A DNA stretch of 64,000 bases from JACCZH01 sp963729445 (GTDB taxonomy: Bacteria > Chloroflexota > Chloroflexia > Thermomicrobiales > CFX8): NCBI GenBank assembly GCA_963729445.1, contig CAVSNU010000005.1, positions 744,001-808,000 on the forward strand, in the 5' to 3' direction. The notes beneath the pieces are model-generated. The model had not been told where the DNA came from, ran no database searches, and worked only from the letters and a program-made list of their open reading frames with translations. Positions 8,648 through 18,021 of the stretch are shown in pieces. Position 1 is the first letter of the stretch; each line of letters starts with the position of its first letter. The translations under genes were made by a program, and so were the position numbers.

Positions 8648-10405
8648 TTGCCGGCGCTACCGCGGGAATTTGCGGATCGTTATCTGGTTCGGTCACCAAT
8701 TGGTGAGGGAGCATTTTCGGTCACTTACCGCGCAATCGATAAATCCTTGCAGCGCGATGTGGCCATCAAGGTTCTACGTGAACAGTATGCTGCGCACGAG
8801 GGCTTTGACTCGCGCTTCGAGCGCGAGGCTCGGGCTGCCGCCAGAATCAGCCATCCCAACGTCATCCCGGTCTATGATTACGGTCGCCAGGGCACGCTGC
8901 CCTACATCGTCATGCAGTTCGTTGATGGCCCAAATCTGAAGGAGTACGTCCGCGAGGAAGGGCCACTCACGACAGAGGAAGCGATCAACTTTACCCGTCA
9001 GATCCTGGATGGTCTGGCGGCGATCCATGACGAGAACATCATCCATCGCGATGTGAAGCCACAGAACGTGCTGATCGACGAGGGCATGCAGGCCAAGATC
9101 ACCGATTTCGGGGTGGCCTTCGTCACGCGTGATCCCGGCTTGACCGAGACCGGCATGGCCGTTGGCACCGCCGCGTACATGGCTCCCGAGCAGGCGTCCG
9201 GGGACGCCGTTGGTCCACCTGCTGATCTCTACGCCGTTGGCGTGATCCTGTACGAGCTATTGACGGGCCGCCTGCCCTTCGCTGGAGAAAACCCGGTACA
9301 GGTGATGTACCGGCATGTAAACGAGCTGCCGGAGCCACCACGCGCCTTCAACCGGTCGGTACCCCTCGCCGTCGAGGCCGTCGTGCTGCGCGCGCTAGCA
9401 AAGGATCCTCAGGATCGATTTCCAGACGCGCGCACCATGCGCGACGCCTTAATGCGTCCAGGTGGTACATCTGAGGAAACAATCACGACCCAGACGGTTT
9501 CGCCACGGGTGACCGATACCAATCAGCATCGTTATGTCTCGCCAGCGCCACAGCCGCGCCCGGCGCCTCCGCGCCGCCGGACTGCTCCCCCGCCCCCGGC
9601 GAGCACTTGGCCGATTGTGCTGTTGTTGTTCATTATCGCGGGGCTCATCGCGATTCTCTGGCTCTTGCTGCAGTCGGATGGCCTGGCGGGCCTGGCTGGG
9701 AACCCTGAGCCAACGCCGACGGCGCAGGTTGAGCTCGTCGGCGATCCAGGGGCGACGCCGACGGCGGAACCAGCCGCCGCGACTGAACCTCCACTGCCAC
9801 CTACGGCGGAGCCTGAGCCGGCGATTGTGGAGCCCGACCCCACGCTGGAGCCTGAACCGGAGCCCACCGTTGCTCCCGAACCCGAACCGACCGAGCCGGT
9901 TGAAGAACCAGTCGAACCGACGGCAGAACCCGTGGAGCCGGCCCCAACTGAAGAACCACCTCCCTCCGCCAAGTTTGACCGGCCTTTTGACGCTCAGCAG
10001 GCGCCTGCGCAGTGGACGACCGGTTCGCACCACAGCATCACCATTGACGATTTTCTGGCTGGTGGGGCGGCTGAGCCCTCCGAGGACGTCGGTTTTGCCG
10101 GCGCAGAGGTATGGGATCAGGTTGACGTGGAGTTCAACGCACTCGATGCGCCGAGCCAGTACATTGGAATCGTCATCGCGGCGATGAACACGCCTCAGGA
10201 GGGCCAGGTTCCAATGCGCCTGCTCTTGAACGGTAACAAGATCTGGACGGGACCTTCCCCGTTCCCAGGGGGCGAATGGGCGGAGATTGCGTGGTCACTC
10301 GGGAACCTCGGTTGGTTGACCGAAGGGACCAACGTGCTCACGATCCAGCTCCAGGGCTCCACCGGGACGATACTGGTCTCTAACGCGACGGTGTATTACG
10401 GGTAG
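8648..10405 (+). CDS. Hanks-type Ser/Thr protein kinase with extracytoplasmic domain
   Basis: A 585-residue membrane kinase. The start is TTG 8648, with AAGGAAG 7 bases upstream. Kinase landmarks are complete: glycine loop (IGEGAFSVTYRA), VAIK lysine, HRDVKPQN catalytic loop, DFGVA and MAPEQ, within residues about 10-265. One transmembrane helix follows (about 322-342, TWPIVLLLFIIAGLIAILWL). A Pro/Glu/Thr-rich linker of about 90 residues and a C-terminal 135-residue beta-rich domain should lie outside the cell. PASTA repeats are absent, so the ligand is probably not muropeptide. The outer domain resembles carbohydrate-binding-like beta sandwiches in composition, which is only a guess. No partner phosphatase (PP2C) or FHA gene is adjacent. 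Confidence 0.93.
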   Translation: MPALPREFADRYLVRSPIGEGAFSVTYRAIDKSLQRDVAIKVLREQYAAHEGFDSRFEREARAAARISHPNVIPVYDYGRQGTLPYIVMQFVDGPNLKEYVREEGPLTTEEAINFTRQILDGLAAIHDENIIHRDVKPQNVLIDEGMQAKITDFGVAFVTRDPGLTETGMAVGTAAYMAPEQASGDAVGPPADLYAVGVILYELLTGRLPFAGENPVQVMYRHVNELPEPPRAFNRSVPLAVEAVVLRALAKDPQDRFPDARTMRDALMRPGGTSEETITTQTVSPRVTDTNQHRYVSPAPQPRPAPPRRRTAPPPPASTWPIVLLLFIIAGLIAILWLLLQSDGLAGLAGNPEPTPTAQVELVGDPGATPTAEPAAATEPPLPPTAEPEPAIVEPDPTLEPEPEPTVAPEPEPTEPVEEPVEPTAEPVEPAPTEEPPPSAKFDRPFDAQQAPAQWTTGSHHSITIDDFLAGGAAEPSEDVGFAGAEVWDQVDVEFNALDAPSQYIGIVIAAMNTPQEGQVPMRLLLNGNKIWTGPSPFPGGEWAEIAWSLGNLGWLTEGTNVLTIQLQGSTGTILVSNATVYYG

Positions 10406-10415
10406 CTAGCCACTC

Positions 10416-10928
10416 CTATCGCGGGTGCTCCCCGCGACGTGCGGCGTCTTCCGGGAACCAGTGAAGTAGCTGGGTTGGCGGGCAGTGGTCGTTGTGCTGG
10501 TGGATCTTCTCGTTGATCGCTGTAGCGAGCTGGACGTAGTTTTCTTCGAGCTCGCGTAAGGTCGCATAGGTGCCCGAAGCCAATGGGTCGAGCGTGCGCG
10601 CTTGTTCACGATACCGGCTGAGTGCGGCTTCAACTTCGCCCCGCTCGGCCGCGATCTCCTTGCGCAGCTGGAGCCAGAGTGGCAGGAATCCAGCCTGCTT
10701 GAGGATGTGGTTGCCGAGCCAGTGTTCGCCGGCCAGCTCGTATCCGTCGTCTTTCGGTAGGGGCTTCCCGAACCCGGGCAGGTTGTCGAACTGGCCCTGC
10801 TCCTGCGCTTTGCGTATCTGCTCTTCAACCAGGCTTTCACGCGTGGCCCCGGACGGGTTGTCAGGGGCAGCGGGAAGCGTTTCGTCCGCGCCACCCGTCC
10901 GCCGGTCGGGATTCTTGCTGCGATCCAT
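10416..10928 (-). CDS. DUF1992 (DnaJC28-like) protein
   Basis: A 170-residue protein with the DUF1992 signature: LVEEQIRKAQEQGQFDNLPG then GKPLPKDD and HWLGNHILKQAGFLPLWLQL. The start at ATG 10928 is preferred because GGAAGGAAG precedes it by about 10 bases; a longer frame would run back into fabF. The domain is shared with the mammalian DnaJ homologue DNAJC28, although the J domain itself is absent here. Its function in bacteria is not established. It lies downstream of fabF on the same strand, separated by 122 bases. Confidence 0.85.
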   Translation of the reverse strand: MDRSKNPDRRTGGADETLPAAPDNPSGATRESLVEEQIRKAQEQGQFDNLPGFGKPLPKDDGYELAGEHWLGNHILKQAGFLPLWLQLRKEIAAERGEVEAALSRYREQARTLDPLASGTYATLRELEENYVQLATAINEKIHQHNDHCPPTQLLHWFPEDAARRGEHPR

Positions 10929-11050
10929 GCCGGAATTTCTTCCTTCCAGAACAACAGGAGAAATCAGCGCGTTTCTTTCGTTGTTGGCTCGACTCCGGTT
11001 CATCTCTGGCGTGCGTCCCGGCGTCGAGATGTCCGGCTGCGAGCGACGCT

Positions 11051-12286
11051 CTACTCGTAGCGCCGGAAGATGTTCACGACGTTCTGGCCGCCGAAGCCAA
11101 AGGAATTCGAGAGCACGGCGTTGATCTCCATCTTGCGCGCCGTGTTGGCGACGTAGTCCAGGTCGCATTCCGGGTCCTGATTGTCGAGGTTAATGGTTGC
11201 CGGCATGATCCCATGCTGAATCGCCATCACTGCGGTGATGCCATTCACCGCGCCGGAGGCGCCAACGAGGTGGCCGATCATGCTCTTGGGTGAGGACATG
11301 ACAATGTTCCTGGCGTGGTCGCCCAGAGCTTGCTTGACGGCTTTGGTCTCGGCGATGTCACCGAGCGGTGTGCTGGTCGCGTGGGCGCAGATGGCGTCAA
11401 TCTCTTCTGGATGCATGTTGGAGCGTTGCAGGGCATTCTTCATGGCCAGCGTGGCCCCACGGCCCTCTGGATCGGGGGCCGTGATGTGGAACGCGTCGGC
11501 CGTCATCGCGCCGCCTGCCACTTCGGCATAAATGCGCGCGCCGCGCGCGAGGGCGCGCTCCTCGGTCTCCAGGATCATCACGCCACAGCCCTCGCCCAGA
11601 ACGAAGCCGTCGCGATCGGAGTCGAACGGTCTGCTGGCTCGCTCAGGCTCGCCGTTGCGCTTCGAGAGCGCCTGCATGTTGGCGAAGGCTGAGATGGCCA
11701 CGGGGTCGATGGCTGCTTCCGTTCCACCGGCGATCACGACGTCGGCCTCACCACGGTGGAGTAAATGCATTCCGTCCAGGAACGCCTGGGCACCGGCCGC
11801 ACATGCGGCCACCGCCGCCATGGTTGGTCCATGGATGCCGTAGCTGAGCGAGACCTGGGCGGCAGCCATGTTGGGGGCGAAGAGCGGAATGAAGAACGGG
11901 CTCACGCGCTCGGGTCCCTTGGAGTAATAGTTGATGACTTCGCGGGTAAGGGTTGGGATACCGCCGCCGCCGGTGTTCATCATCACGGCGACGCGGTCAG
12001 AGTCGTTCGGATCGATCTCCAGACACGCGTCTTTGAGCGCCTCACCGGCTGCGGCAACGGCGAACTGGGAAAACCGGTCCATCCGGCGCGCCTTCTTGCC
12101 GTCCATGTGCTGCTTGGGATCAAAATTCTTAACGGCTGCCGAGATTCGTACGTCCAATGCCTCGGGCTCAAAGGCCTCGATCGGTCCCACCCCGGAGACG
12201 CCGTTCAGCAGATTATTCCAATAGGTCTGGACGTCGTTGCCGATTGGGGTAATCGCCCCAAGACCCGTTACCACGATGCGTTGCAC
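11051..12286 (-). CDS. fabF: 3-oxoacyl-[acyl-carrier-protein] synthase II (KASII)
   Basis: A 411-residue condensing enzyme that extends acyl-ACP with malonyl-ACP. The Cys-His-His triad is visible: the nucleophile in AACAAGAQAF (about residue 164), then CAHATSTPLGD and GHLVGASGAVN. The C terminus has the family GFGGQN loop. The start is GTG 12286 with GGAGGG about 10 bases upstream. It lies 46 bases downstream of fabD on the same strand, a fatty-acid synthesis operon, but the usual acpP and fabG are not in between. Confidence 0.95.
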   Translation of the reverse strand: MQRIVVTGLGAITPIGNDVQTYWNNLLNGVSGVGPIEAFEPEALDVRISAAVKNFDPKQHMDGKKARRMDRFSQFAVAAAGEALKDACLEIDPNDSDRVAVMMNTGGGGIPTLTREVINYYSKGPERVSPFFIPLFAPNMAAAQVSLSYGIHGPTMAAVAACAAGAQAFLDGMHLLHRGEADVVIAGGTEAAIDPVAISAFANMQALSKRNGEPERASRPFDSDRDGFVLGEGCGVMILETEERALARGARIYAEVAGGAMTADAFHITAPDPEGRGATLAMKNALQRSNMHPEEIDAICAHATSTPLGDIAETKAVKQALGDHARNIVMSSPKSMIGHLVGASGAVNGITAVMAIQHGIMPATINLDNQDPECDLDYVANTARKMEINAVLSNSFGFGGQNVVNIFRRYE

Positions 12287-12332
12287 GCTCGATTTCCCTC
12301 CCCAGAATATGTTCTGTGTGCTGATTGCACGT

Positions 12333-13340
12333 TTACGGCGCGCTACCTGTATCGGTTACTCCACCGGTGCTTGACAGTTCGATGTCTTTGATCGAGAGCG
12401 TCTTTACGTCACGCTTCACTCGTCGTATTAAGCCACTCAGTACCTCGCCCGGTCCAATTTCGAGGAAGGTCGTGACGCCGTCATCAATCATAGCGCGGAC
12501 GGAGTTGGTCCACTGCACCGGCAGAACGACGTGCGCTCCCACGTTGCGCCGCAGCTCGTCGACCGAGGTGCTGACCTGTCCGGTAATGTTGGTGACGATC
12601 GGGATAACCGGTTCATGGAAGTGGATCCGGCCTACCAGGTCGTTCAACTGATGGCCGGCCCGCTCCATCAACGGTGAGTGCGAGGCGATGCTGATGCCAA
12701 GCCGGATCGCCCGTCGCGCGCCGCTCTTGACCGCCAGCGTCATCGCGCGTTCCAGAGCCGCGAGCTCACCTGAGATGACGGATTGGCCGGGGCAGTTGTC
12801 GTTGGCGATGACGACGATGCCGCCTTCGGCACTGGCAGCCCTGCACACCTCGTCCAGTGCATCACGGTCCAGCCCGACAATCGCCGCCATGCCGCCGGGC
12901 ATCTCCAGTCCGGCCTCTTTCATCAGGCGTCCGCGCTCGCGCACGAGCTCCAGAGCATCCTTGAATTCAAGCACCCCCGCCGCGACAAGCGCGGTGATCT
13001 CTCCAAGCGAATGTCCGGCCACGAGGGTTGGCGAGTATGTTTGCCCGATTGCCTCGAAACGCTCGTTGATGACGGCCAGCGTCGCGACGCTCACGGTGAG
13101 AATAGCGGGCTGTGCGTTTATGGTGTCCTCGAGCTCATCGGCCGGACCCTCAAAACAGAGGGACGACAGCGAAAAACCGAGGGTTTCGTCTGCTTCATGA
13201 AAGACTTGCCGGGCAGCTGGGGAACGCTCATAGAGCGCGCGGCCCATGCCTACATACTGGCTACCCTGTCCGGGGAACACCAGTGCAATCTTATTCTCGC
13301 CAGCCAAGGTTAGCCCGGGTAAATCTACGACCCGCTCCAT
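12333..13340 (-). CDS. fabD: Malonyl-CoA:ACP transacylase
   Basis: A 335-residue enzyme that loads malonyl groups on acyl carrier protein. The N-terminal motif FPGQGSQYVGMG, the nucleophile elbow GHSLGEI (catalytic Ser) and the later histidine (SIASHSPLM) are present. The start ATG 13340 is chosen because GGGGAG lies 7 bases upstream; the frame is open 26 codons further but without a ribosome site. It is the first gene of the fabD-fabF unit. Confidence 0.95.
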   Translation of the reverse strand: MERVVDLPGLTLAGENKIALVFPGQGSQYVGMGRALYERSPAARQVFHEADETLGFSLSSLCFEGPADELEDTINAQPAILTVSVATLAVINERFEAIGQTYSPTLVAGHSLGEITALVAAGVLEFKDALELVRERGRLMKEAGLEMPGGMAAIVGLDRDALDEVCRAASAEGGIVVIANDNCPGQSVISGELAALERAMTLAVKSGARRAIRLGISIASHSPLMERAGHQLNDLVGRIHFHEPVIPIVTNITGQVSTSVDELRRNVGAHVVLPVQWTNSVRAMIDDGVTTFLEIGPGEVLSGLIRRVKRDVKTLSIKDIELSSTGGVTDTGSAP

Positions 13341-13782
13341 ACCGAACTCCCCCCGCATTCTGGGCGCACTAGCAAGGCCCCGCGGAAATCCAACCAGAGC
13401 GTGTTGGAGTGGCGTCAATATACCATTTTAGCCCATCAGAAACGTGTTAAGAATACCGCCTCTCATCATCCCTGAGTGAGGGTATCTCGAGCCTTTGCGA
13501 CGAATCTCGGAGAAGTGACTGGTGTGAGACCTCTCTGTGCTCGTTACCGGTAATCCTCATATGTCTACATGTCGAGTTATGAAAACATCAGTGCGGTGGT
13601 CCTCAGCCTCAACAAGAACCCAAACTCTTTCGCCACTCCATACGTTACCGAGGCGGCGGTGTGTATCCCGCCGGTGTAACGAGGCGCGATTGTCGGGGCC
13701 ATGATCGTCGGATGGGGCTAGAGCCGATTTCACGATGCTGGTAGTCGAATCAGTCATGGCCAGCGTGAATTGTTTCAGCGAT
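13341..13782. other. Intergenic region upstream of fabD
   Basis: About 440 bases without a convincing gene. It should hold the fabD promoter and the terminator of the ftsH-yhhQ unit. Short open frames on both strands (for example 13557-13757 minus) have no ribosome site or protein-like composition. I saw no FapR-like operator or tRNA. Confidence 0.5.
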
Positions 13783-14508
13783 TCACTGGCCCCGCAGACT
13801 GAACGGATTGAAGTTCGTCTGTCGATCGTAATGGTCGCTGTCGTCGGCCTCCTTGAGGAATCCGACGACGGCGTAGGTTAGCGGGGTAGCGAGCACTTCA
13901 TACGCCACCTTGACCAGCCAGGCGGTCAGGAAGGTGCGCAGCAGCTCGCTATCCGGGATGACGCCGGCAAAGGCGATCAGGATAAAGATACCGGTGTCGA
14001 AGAATTGTCCGAAGACCGTCGATGAGATCGTCCGGCTCCAGAGCCAGCGCCCTCTGGTCAACAGCTTCAGGCGAGCGAGAACGAACGAGTTGATGAACTC
14101 GCCCACCAGATACCCCGCGAATGAGGCAAGCAACAGCCGGTAGGTGAAGCCGAGGATCGCGTCATAGGCCTCCTGCTGGTCCCAGAAGCTCGCGCCGGGC
14201 AACTCCCCCGCAACCCAGATCGCAGCCACCGCCAGTGCGTTGCAGGCGAAGCCAAGCCAGATCACCTGCCGGGCGCGGGCATAGCCGTAGACCTCGGTCA
14301 AGGCATCACCAAAGATGTAGGCCAACGGGAAGAGCGTCACCGTGCCTGCCGGCACCTGAAAGCCGCCGATATCGACGATTTTGACGGCCACGATGTTGGC
14401 CGTGATGAGCACCGTCACGAAGAGCGCCGTCAGCCCGACGAACCAGATGCTCACCAATCCGCCGCGCCGGGTTTCCGGAATGGTGGGTTGGTGGACGTTG
14501 ACGGTCAC
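13783..14508 (-). CDS. yhhQ: VUT/YhhQ family queuosine-precursor transporter
   Basis: A 241-residue, roughly six-helix membrane protein. Motifs fit the VUT (YhhQ/COG1738) family: TANIVAVKIVDIGG, GTVTLFPLAYIFGDALTEVYGY and GYLVGEFINSFVLARLK. Members import queuosine precursors such as preQ0 or preQ1 for tRNA modification. The gene begins 9 bases after the ftsH stop on the same strand, so the two are probably co-transcribed. No preQ1 riboswitch was recognised. No other queuosine gene is in the window. Confidence 0.87.
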   Translation of the reverse strand: MTVNVHQPTIPETRRGGLVSIWFVGLTALFVTVLITANIVAVKIVDIGGFQVPAGTVTLFPLAYIFGDALTEVYGYARARQVIWLGFACNALAVAAIWVAGELPGASFWDQQEAYDAILGFTYRLLLASFAGYLVGEFINSFVLARLKLLTRGRWLWSRTISSTVFGQFFDTGIFILIAFAGVIPDSELLRTFLTAWLVKVAYEVLATPLTYAVVGFLKEADDSDHYDRQTNFNPFSLRGQ

Positions 14509-14517
14509 GTTCTGGAC

Positions 14518-16521
14518 TTACCCATCGAGGTTGACCGCCTTCATGGCAGTGGTCGAGGCTGGTACCGGCGGCTTGCCAAGGATTTCAGTGATCGTCTCCT
14601 GGTCGATGGTCTCCTCGCGCATCAACAGTTCGGCCAGCCGATCCAGTTCTGCCCGGTACTCGACCAGCATCTGCTCAGCCTGGACCAGCGCCGCGCGCAC
14701 GAGCCGTTGCACAGCCTCGTCAGCGCGGTCCAGCGTCTTATCACTGACATCGCGATCCTGGGTGAGCTCGCGGCCAAGGAAGACGTGTTGCTCGCCGGTA
14801 CCCAGGTAGAACGGTCCGATCTCGTCGCTCATACCCCACAGCCCGACCATCCGGCGAGCGAGTGACGTCACCTCCTTGAGGTCGTTCTGGGCGCCGGTCG
14901 TGATCTCGTTGAAGACCATCTGTTCGGCAGCCCGGCCACCCATGATGGTTGCCATGCGGGCCAGCAGGTATTTGCGGGAGTAGTTGTAGCGGTCTTCTTC
15001 CGGCGTCTGGATCGTGACGCCCAACGAGCGTCCGCGCGGGACGATAGAGACCTTGCGCAGCGGGTCGGAGCCCGGCGAGAAGTGCGCGACGATCGCGTGC
15101 CCGGCCTCATGGTAGGCAACGACCAACCGGTCATGCTCATTGACGAGCGACGCGCGCGCGGTGCCGAGGATGATCTTGTCGAGCGCCTGGTCGAAGTCGG
15201 CCCTGGTGACGGTCTTGCGGTTGTGCCGCGCCGCCGTCAACGCCGCTTCATTGACGAGGTTTGCGATGTCGGCGCCGGAGAACCCTGGTGTGCCCGCGGC
15301 AACCTGTTCGAGATTGACGTTCGCATCGATCGGGATGCCACGGGTGTGGATCTTGAGGATCGCGATGCGTCCTGCCCGGTCGGGAAGGCCGATGGTCACC
15401 TGCCGGTCAAAGCGCCCGGGCCGCAACAGCGCCGGATCGAGGACGTCGGGCCGGTTCGTGGCTGCCAGAACGATGACCTCTTGTCGTTCGTCGAAGCCGT
15501 CCATCTCGACCAGTAGCTGATTGAGCGTTTGCTCGCGCTCGTCGTTGGAGCCTCCGACACCGGCGAAGCGCTGGCGACCGACCGCGTCCATCTCATCAAC
15601 GAAGACAATCGCCGGTGACGCCGCTTTGGCGCGGGTAAAGAGATCGCGGACGCGAGACGCGCCAACACCAACGAACATCTCGACAAACTCAGAGGCGCTG
15701 ACGCTGAAGAACGGCACCCCGGCTTCTCCGGCAACGGCCTTGGCGAGCAACGTTTTACCCGTCCCCGGCGGGCCAACGAGGAGCACGCCACGTGGGAGCT
15801 TGGCGCCAAGCTCGTGATACTTGATCGGGTTCTTCAGGAAGTCGACGACTTCTGAGAGCTCCTGTTTGGCCTCGTCCTCGCCGGCCATGTCTGCAAAGGT
15901 GATCTGTGGACGCTCGGCGTCGTAGATCTTGGCCTTCGAGCGGCCAAAGCCAAAGACGTTCTGTTGTCCCTTCATCATGTTGCGGCCGATGAAGATGATG
16001 ATCGCCAAAAAGAAAAAGAGCGGAATCAGGCCGATCAGGAGATCGGGCAGGATCGAGCGCGTCTCCTCGTTGACGTCAACGCGCACGTCGTTTTCGAGCA
16101 GGAACTGGGTAAGCTGCTCTTCCGTACCGGTTGGGATCGTCGTTCGGAACTCATTGACGGTCTGGATCTCGTCCGGCTGCACTTCAGGCGGAGGCGGCTC
16201 GTTTGGCAGGATGAGCTCCTCGCCGGTCCACCCCACCTCCTGGCTGAGCTGACCCTGGAGCGACTGCCCCTCAATCTCGACGCTGGTGACGAGGCCCTGG
16301 TCGACCAGGTCGACGAAGTCGGAATACGGGACGCGTGCGGCTGATTCAGGCTCAGGCCCAAAGAACTGGTAGATGTACCAGCCAGCCAGGGCTGCCAGCA
16401 ACACCCAGAGAATCCAGTTCGGTATGCGCGAGCGCGTCGTTGGTTGTTCACCTTCGGACGTCGGTTGACCCTGTCCCGTTTTTCTGGGAGGTAGGTTCAT
16501 GCGACCGTCGGGATCTGACAT
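14518..16521 (-). CDS. ftsH: ATP-dependent zinc metalloprotease FtsH
   Basis: A 667-residue membrane AAA+ protease for quality control of membrane and soluble proteins. Order: cytoplasmic N-terminal tail, TM1 (about 34-52), a periplasmic-side domain, TM2 (about 160-178), AAA domain with Walker A GPPGTGKT, Walker B VFVDEMDAVG and the second region of homology (ATNRPDVLDPALLRPGRFDR), then the zinc site YHEAGHAIVAH near residue 470. The start ATG 16521 has AGGAG 10 bases upstream. All catalytic residues are in place. Confidence 0.97.
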   Translation of the reverse strand: MSDPDGRMNLPPRKTGQGQPTSEGEQPTTRSRIPNWILWVLLAALAGWYIYQFFGPEPESAARVPYSDFVDLVDQGLVTSVEIEGQSLQGQLSQEVGWTGEELILPNEPPPPEVQPDEIQTVNEFRTTIPTGTEEQLTQFLLENDVRVDVNEETRSILPDLLIGLIPLFFFLAIIIFIGRNMMKGQQNVFGFGRSKAKIYDAERPQITFADMAGEDEAKQELSEVVDFLKNPIKYHELGAKLPRGVLLVGPPGTGKTLLAKAVAGEAGVPFFSVSASEFVEMFVGVGASRVRDLFTRAKAASPAIVFVDEMDAVGRQRFAGVGGSNDEREQTLNQLLVEMDGFDERQEVIVLAATNRPDVLDPALLRPGRFDRQVTIGLPDRAGRIAILKIHTRGIPIDANVNLEQVAAGTPGFSGADIANLVNEAALTAARHNRKTVTRADFDQALDKIILGTARASLVNEHDRLVVAYHEAGHAIVAHFSPGSDPLRKVSIVPRGRSLGVTIQTPEEDRYNYSRKYLLARMATIMGGRAAEQMVFNEITTGAQNDLKEVTSLARRMVGLWGMSDEIGPFYLGTGEQHVFLGRELTQDRDVSDKTLDRADEAVQRLVRAALVQAEQMLVEYRAELDRLAELLMREETIDQETITEILGKPPVPASTTAMKAVNLDG

Positions 16522-16623
16522 GATGGTGTTGCTCCTGTTCGTCGCCTGTGGTCAGCGTTGACGCGAGGCTATCTGAAAAGGCGGCGTGCGACCGTTGCGC
16601 GTCGCCCTGGTGCTAAGGATAAA

Positions 16624-17334
16624 TCACGGATGGATGTTCTGCCCCATTGCCGCGTGTAGTCGATTCGGGCCATACAGCGCCCGGCGCCGATCGAGCACAC
16701 GACAGGCGAGCATGAGCCCCGCTGCCTCTGCCAGGGTAACGGCTTGCGCGGTTGGCAGCGAACGGGTAGCGACGATTGGCACGCCCGCCCTGGCGGCCTT
16801 CAAGGCGATATCGGTCGTGATCCTGCCACTGAGGACGATTGCGGCGCTGCCGGAGTTGAGCCCCTGACGCAGAATATGCCCCACAACCTTGTCAACGGCA
16901 TTGTGCCGGCTGATGTCGCGTATCAGGCAGATCACACTGTCTTCACCCGCGAGCGCGGCGTGGTGGTAGCCTCCTGCTCCACGCTCCTCTCGGAAGAGGT
17001 CGAAGACCGCCTTGACCTGATGCTCGAACGCCTCGCCGTGCATACCGGCACTTTCCGGTACGCTGACGTCCAGCGAGCTCAGGAGCGTGCCGGCGTCGAA
17101 GCCACTCGCGAGATAGGCGTGCCAGGCGAACGAGTCCGGAGGCTCAACCGCAAGGACTGCCACTCGCCCGTCATCGATTATGTCGATATTAGTGTTGGAC
17201 GTTACCGGTAGTCCCTGGGCGAACGCCCACCCGAGCGCGAGCTCGTCGAGATCGTCGGGCGTGCATATCAGCGTACCGATACGAGTGTCACCGGCGTGTA
17301 TCTCCAGGGCATGTTCGATGGGCAGGCTTGTCAT
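16624..17334 (-). CDS. fdhD: FdhD-like protein lacking the CxxC motif
   Basis: A 236-residue FdhD family protein. FdhD passes sulfur from a cysteine desulfurase to the bis-MGD molybdenum cofactor of formate dehydrogenases. Family hallmarks are present: TPDDLDELALGWAFAQGL, the His-Asn signature RDISRHNAVDKVVGHIL (usually DVGRHNAVDK), and SGRITTDIALKAARAGVP. The segment where FdhD normally carries the CxxC loop reads ASGFDAGTLLSSLD and has no cysteine; the only cysteines are elsewhere (LICTP, VICLIR, LACRV). Family membership is good, but sulfurtransferase activity is doubtful. No formate dehydrogenase is in the window. Confidence 0.85.
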   Translation of the reverse strand: MTSLPIEHALEIHAGDTRIGTLICTPDDLDELALGWAFAQGLPVTSNTNIDIIDDGRVAVLAVEPPDSFAWHAYLASGFDAGTLLSSLDVSVPESAGMHGEAFEHQVKAVFDLFREERGAGGYHHAALAGEDSVICLIRDISRHNAVDKVVGHILRQGLNSGSAAIVLSGRITTDIALKAARAGVPIVATRSLPTAQAVTLAEAAGLMLACRVLDRRRALYGPNRLHAAMGQNIHP

Positions 17335-17406
17335 TGTCGGTCCTCTCCTCTACTGGATAATACAGAGAACGGGTTTGACGTTCGACGCTGGCTGGATGGG
17401 AAAGAG

Positions 17407-18021
17407 ATGACTGCCGCACATGGTCCCGCGCTGCTGCGATTTCTGCAACTGGCCTCTCAGCTGAAACAGGTCCGCCGGCAGGGCTGGATCGATCGCGCTG
17501 TCGACGAACCCGAGTCGGTGGCCGATCACGCCTGGGCGGTCGCGCTGCTTGCCTGGACGCTGGCAGGCGAGCGCGACGATCTCGATCGTGACCGGGTGTT
17601 GCTGCTGGGGTTGATCCACGATCTTCCCGAGGCGCTGGCCGGGGACACGACGCCATTTGATGACCTGCGTGACGCCGCCGGCCGCATAGCGAGCGAACAC
17701 TTCGCTACACCCCCATCGTATTCGGCTAGCGCCAGAGACGCGAAGCGGTTGGCCGAGGAGCAGGCTCTGGATGAGCTGCTGGCTGGTCTACCTGAATCAC
17801 TTTCGACCGAGATACGTGACGCCTGGCAGGAATACGAGGAAGCGCAGACTGCCGAGGCGCGTTTCGTGAAGCAGGTAGACAAGCTCGAAACCGTCATGCA
17901 GGCCGAACGCTACCTGGCGCAGCAACCCGATCTGCAGGTCGAGTCCTTCCGCCAGGGCGCACGCCGTGACATTCACGACCCCCAATTGCGACGGATTCTG
18001 GAAGAGCTGTTGAACGGCTAA
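17407..18021 (+). CDS. HD-domain hydrolase, 5'-deoxynucleotidase YfbR/HDDC2 type
   Basis: A 204-residue protein. The metal-binding HD pattern is clear: ESVADHAWAVALLAW (first His), then GLIHDLPEALAGDTTPFDD (HD pair with the downstream acidic residues), in the arrangement typical of HDDC2/YfbR nucleotidases that dephosphorylate 5'-deoxynucleoside monophosphates. The frame continues upstream to 17296 but would overlap fdhD and starts with unrelated sequence; ATG 17407 fits the family length. It ends 4 bases into the convergent MFS gene. Confidence 0.85.
   Translation: MTAAHGPALLRFLQLASQLKQVRRQGWIDRAVDEPESVADHAWAVALLAWTLAGERDDLDRDRVLLLGLIHDLPEALAGDTTPFDDLRDAAGRIASEHFATPPSYSASARDAKRLAEEQALDELLAGLPESLSTEIRDAWQEYEEAQTAEARFVKQVDKLETVMQAERYLAQQPDLQVESFRQGARRDIHDPQLRRILEELLNG

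Noticed and set aside
9700..9960. Short repeats of Pro-Glu/Thr codons in the kinase gene
   Set aside because: They encode a low-complexity linker; they are neither a CRISPR array nor a regulatory repeat.
13557..13757. A 66-codon open frame in the region upstream of fabD
   Set aside because: No ribosome site, unlikely composition, isolated.
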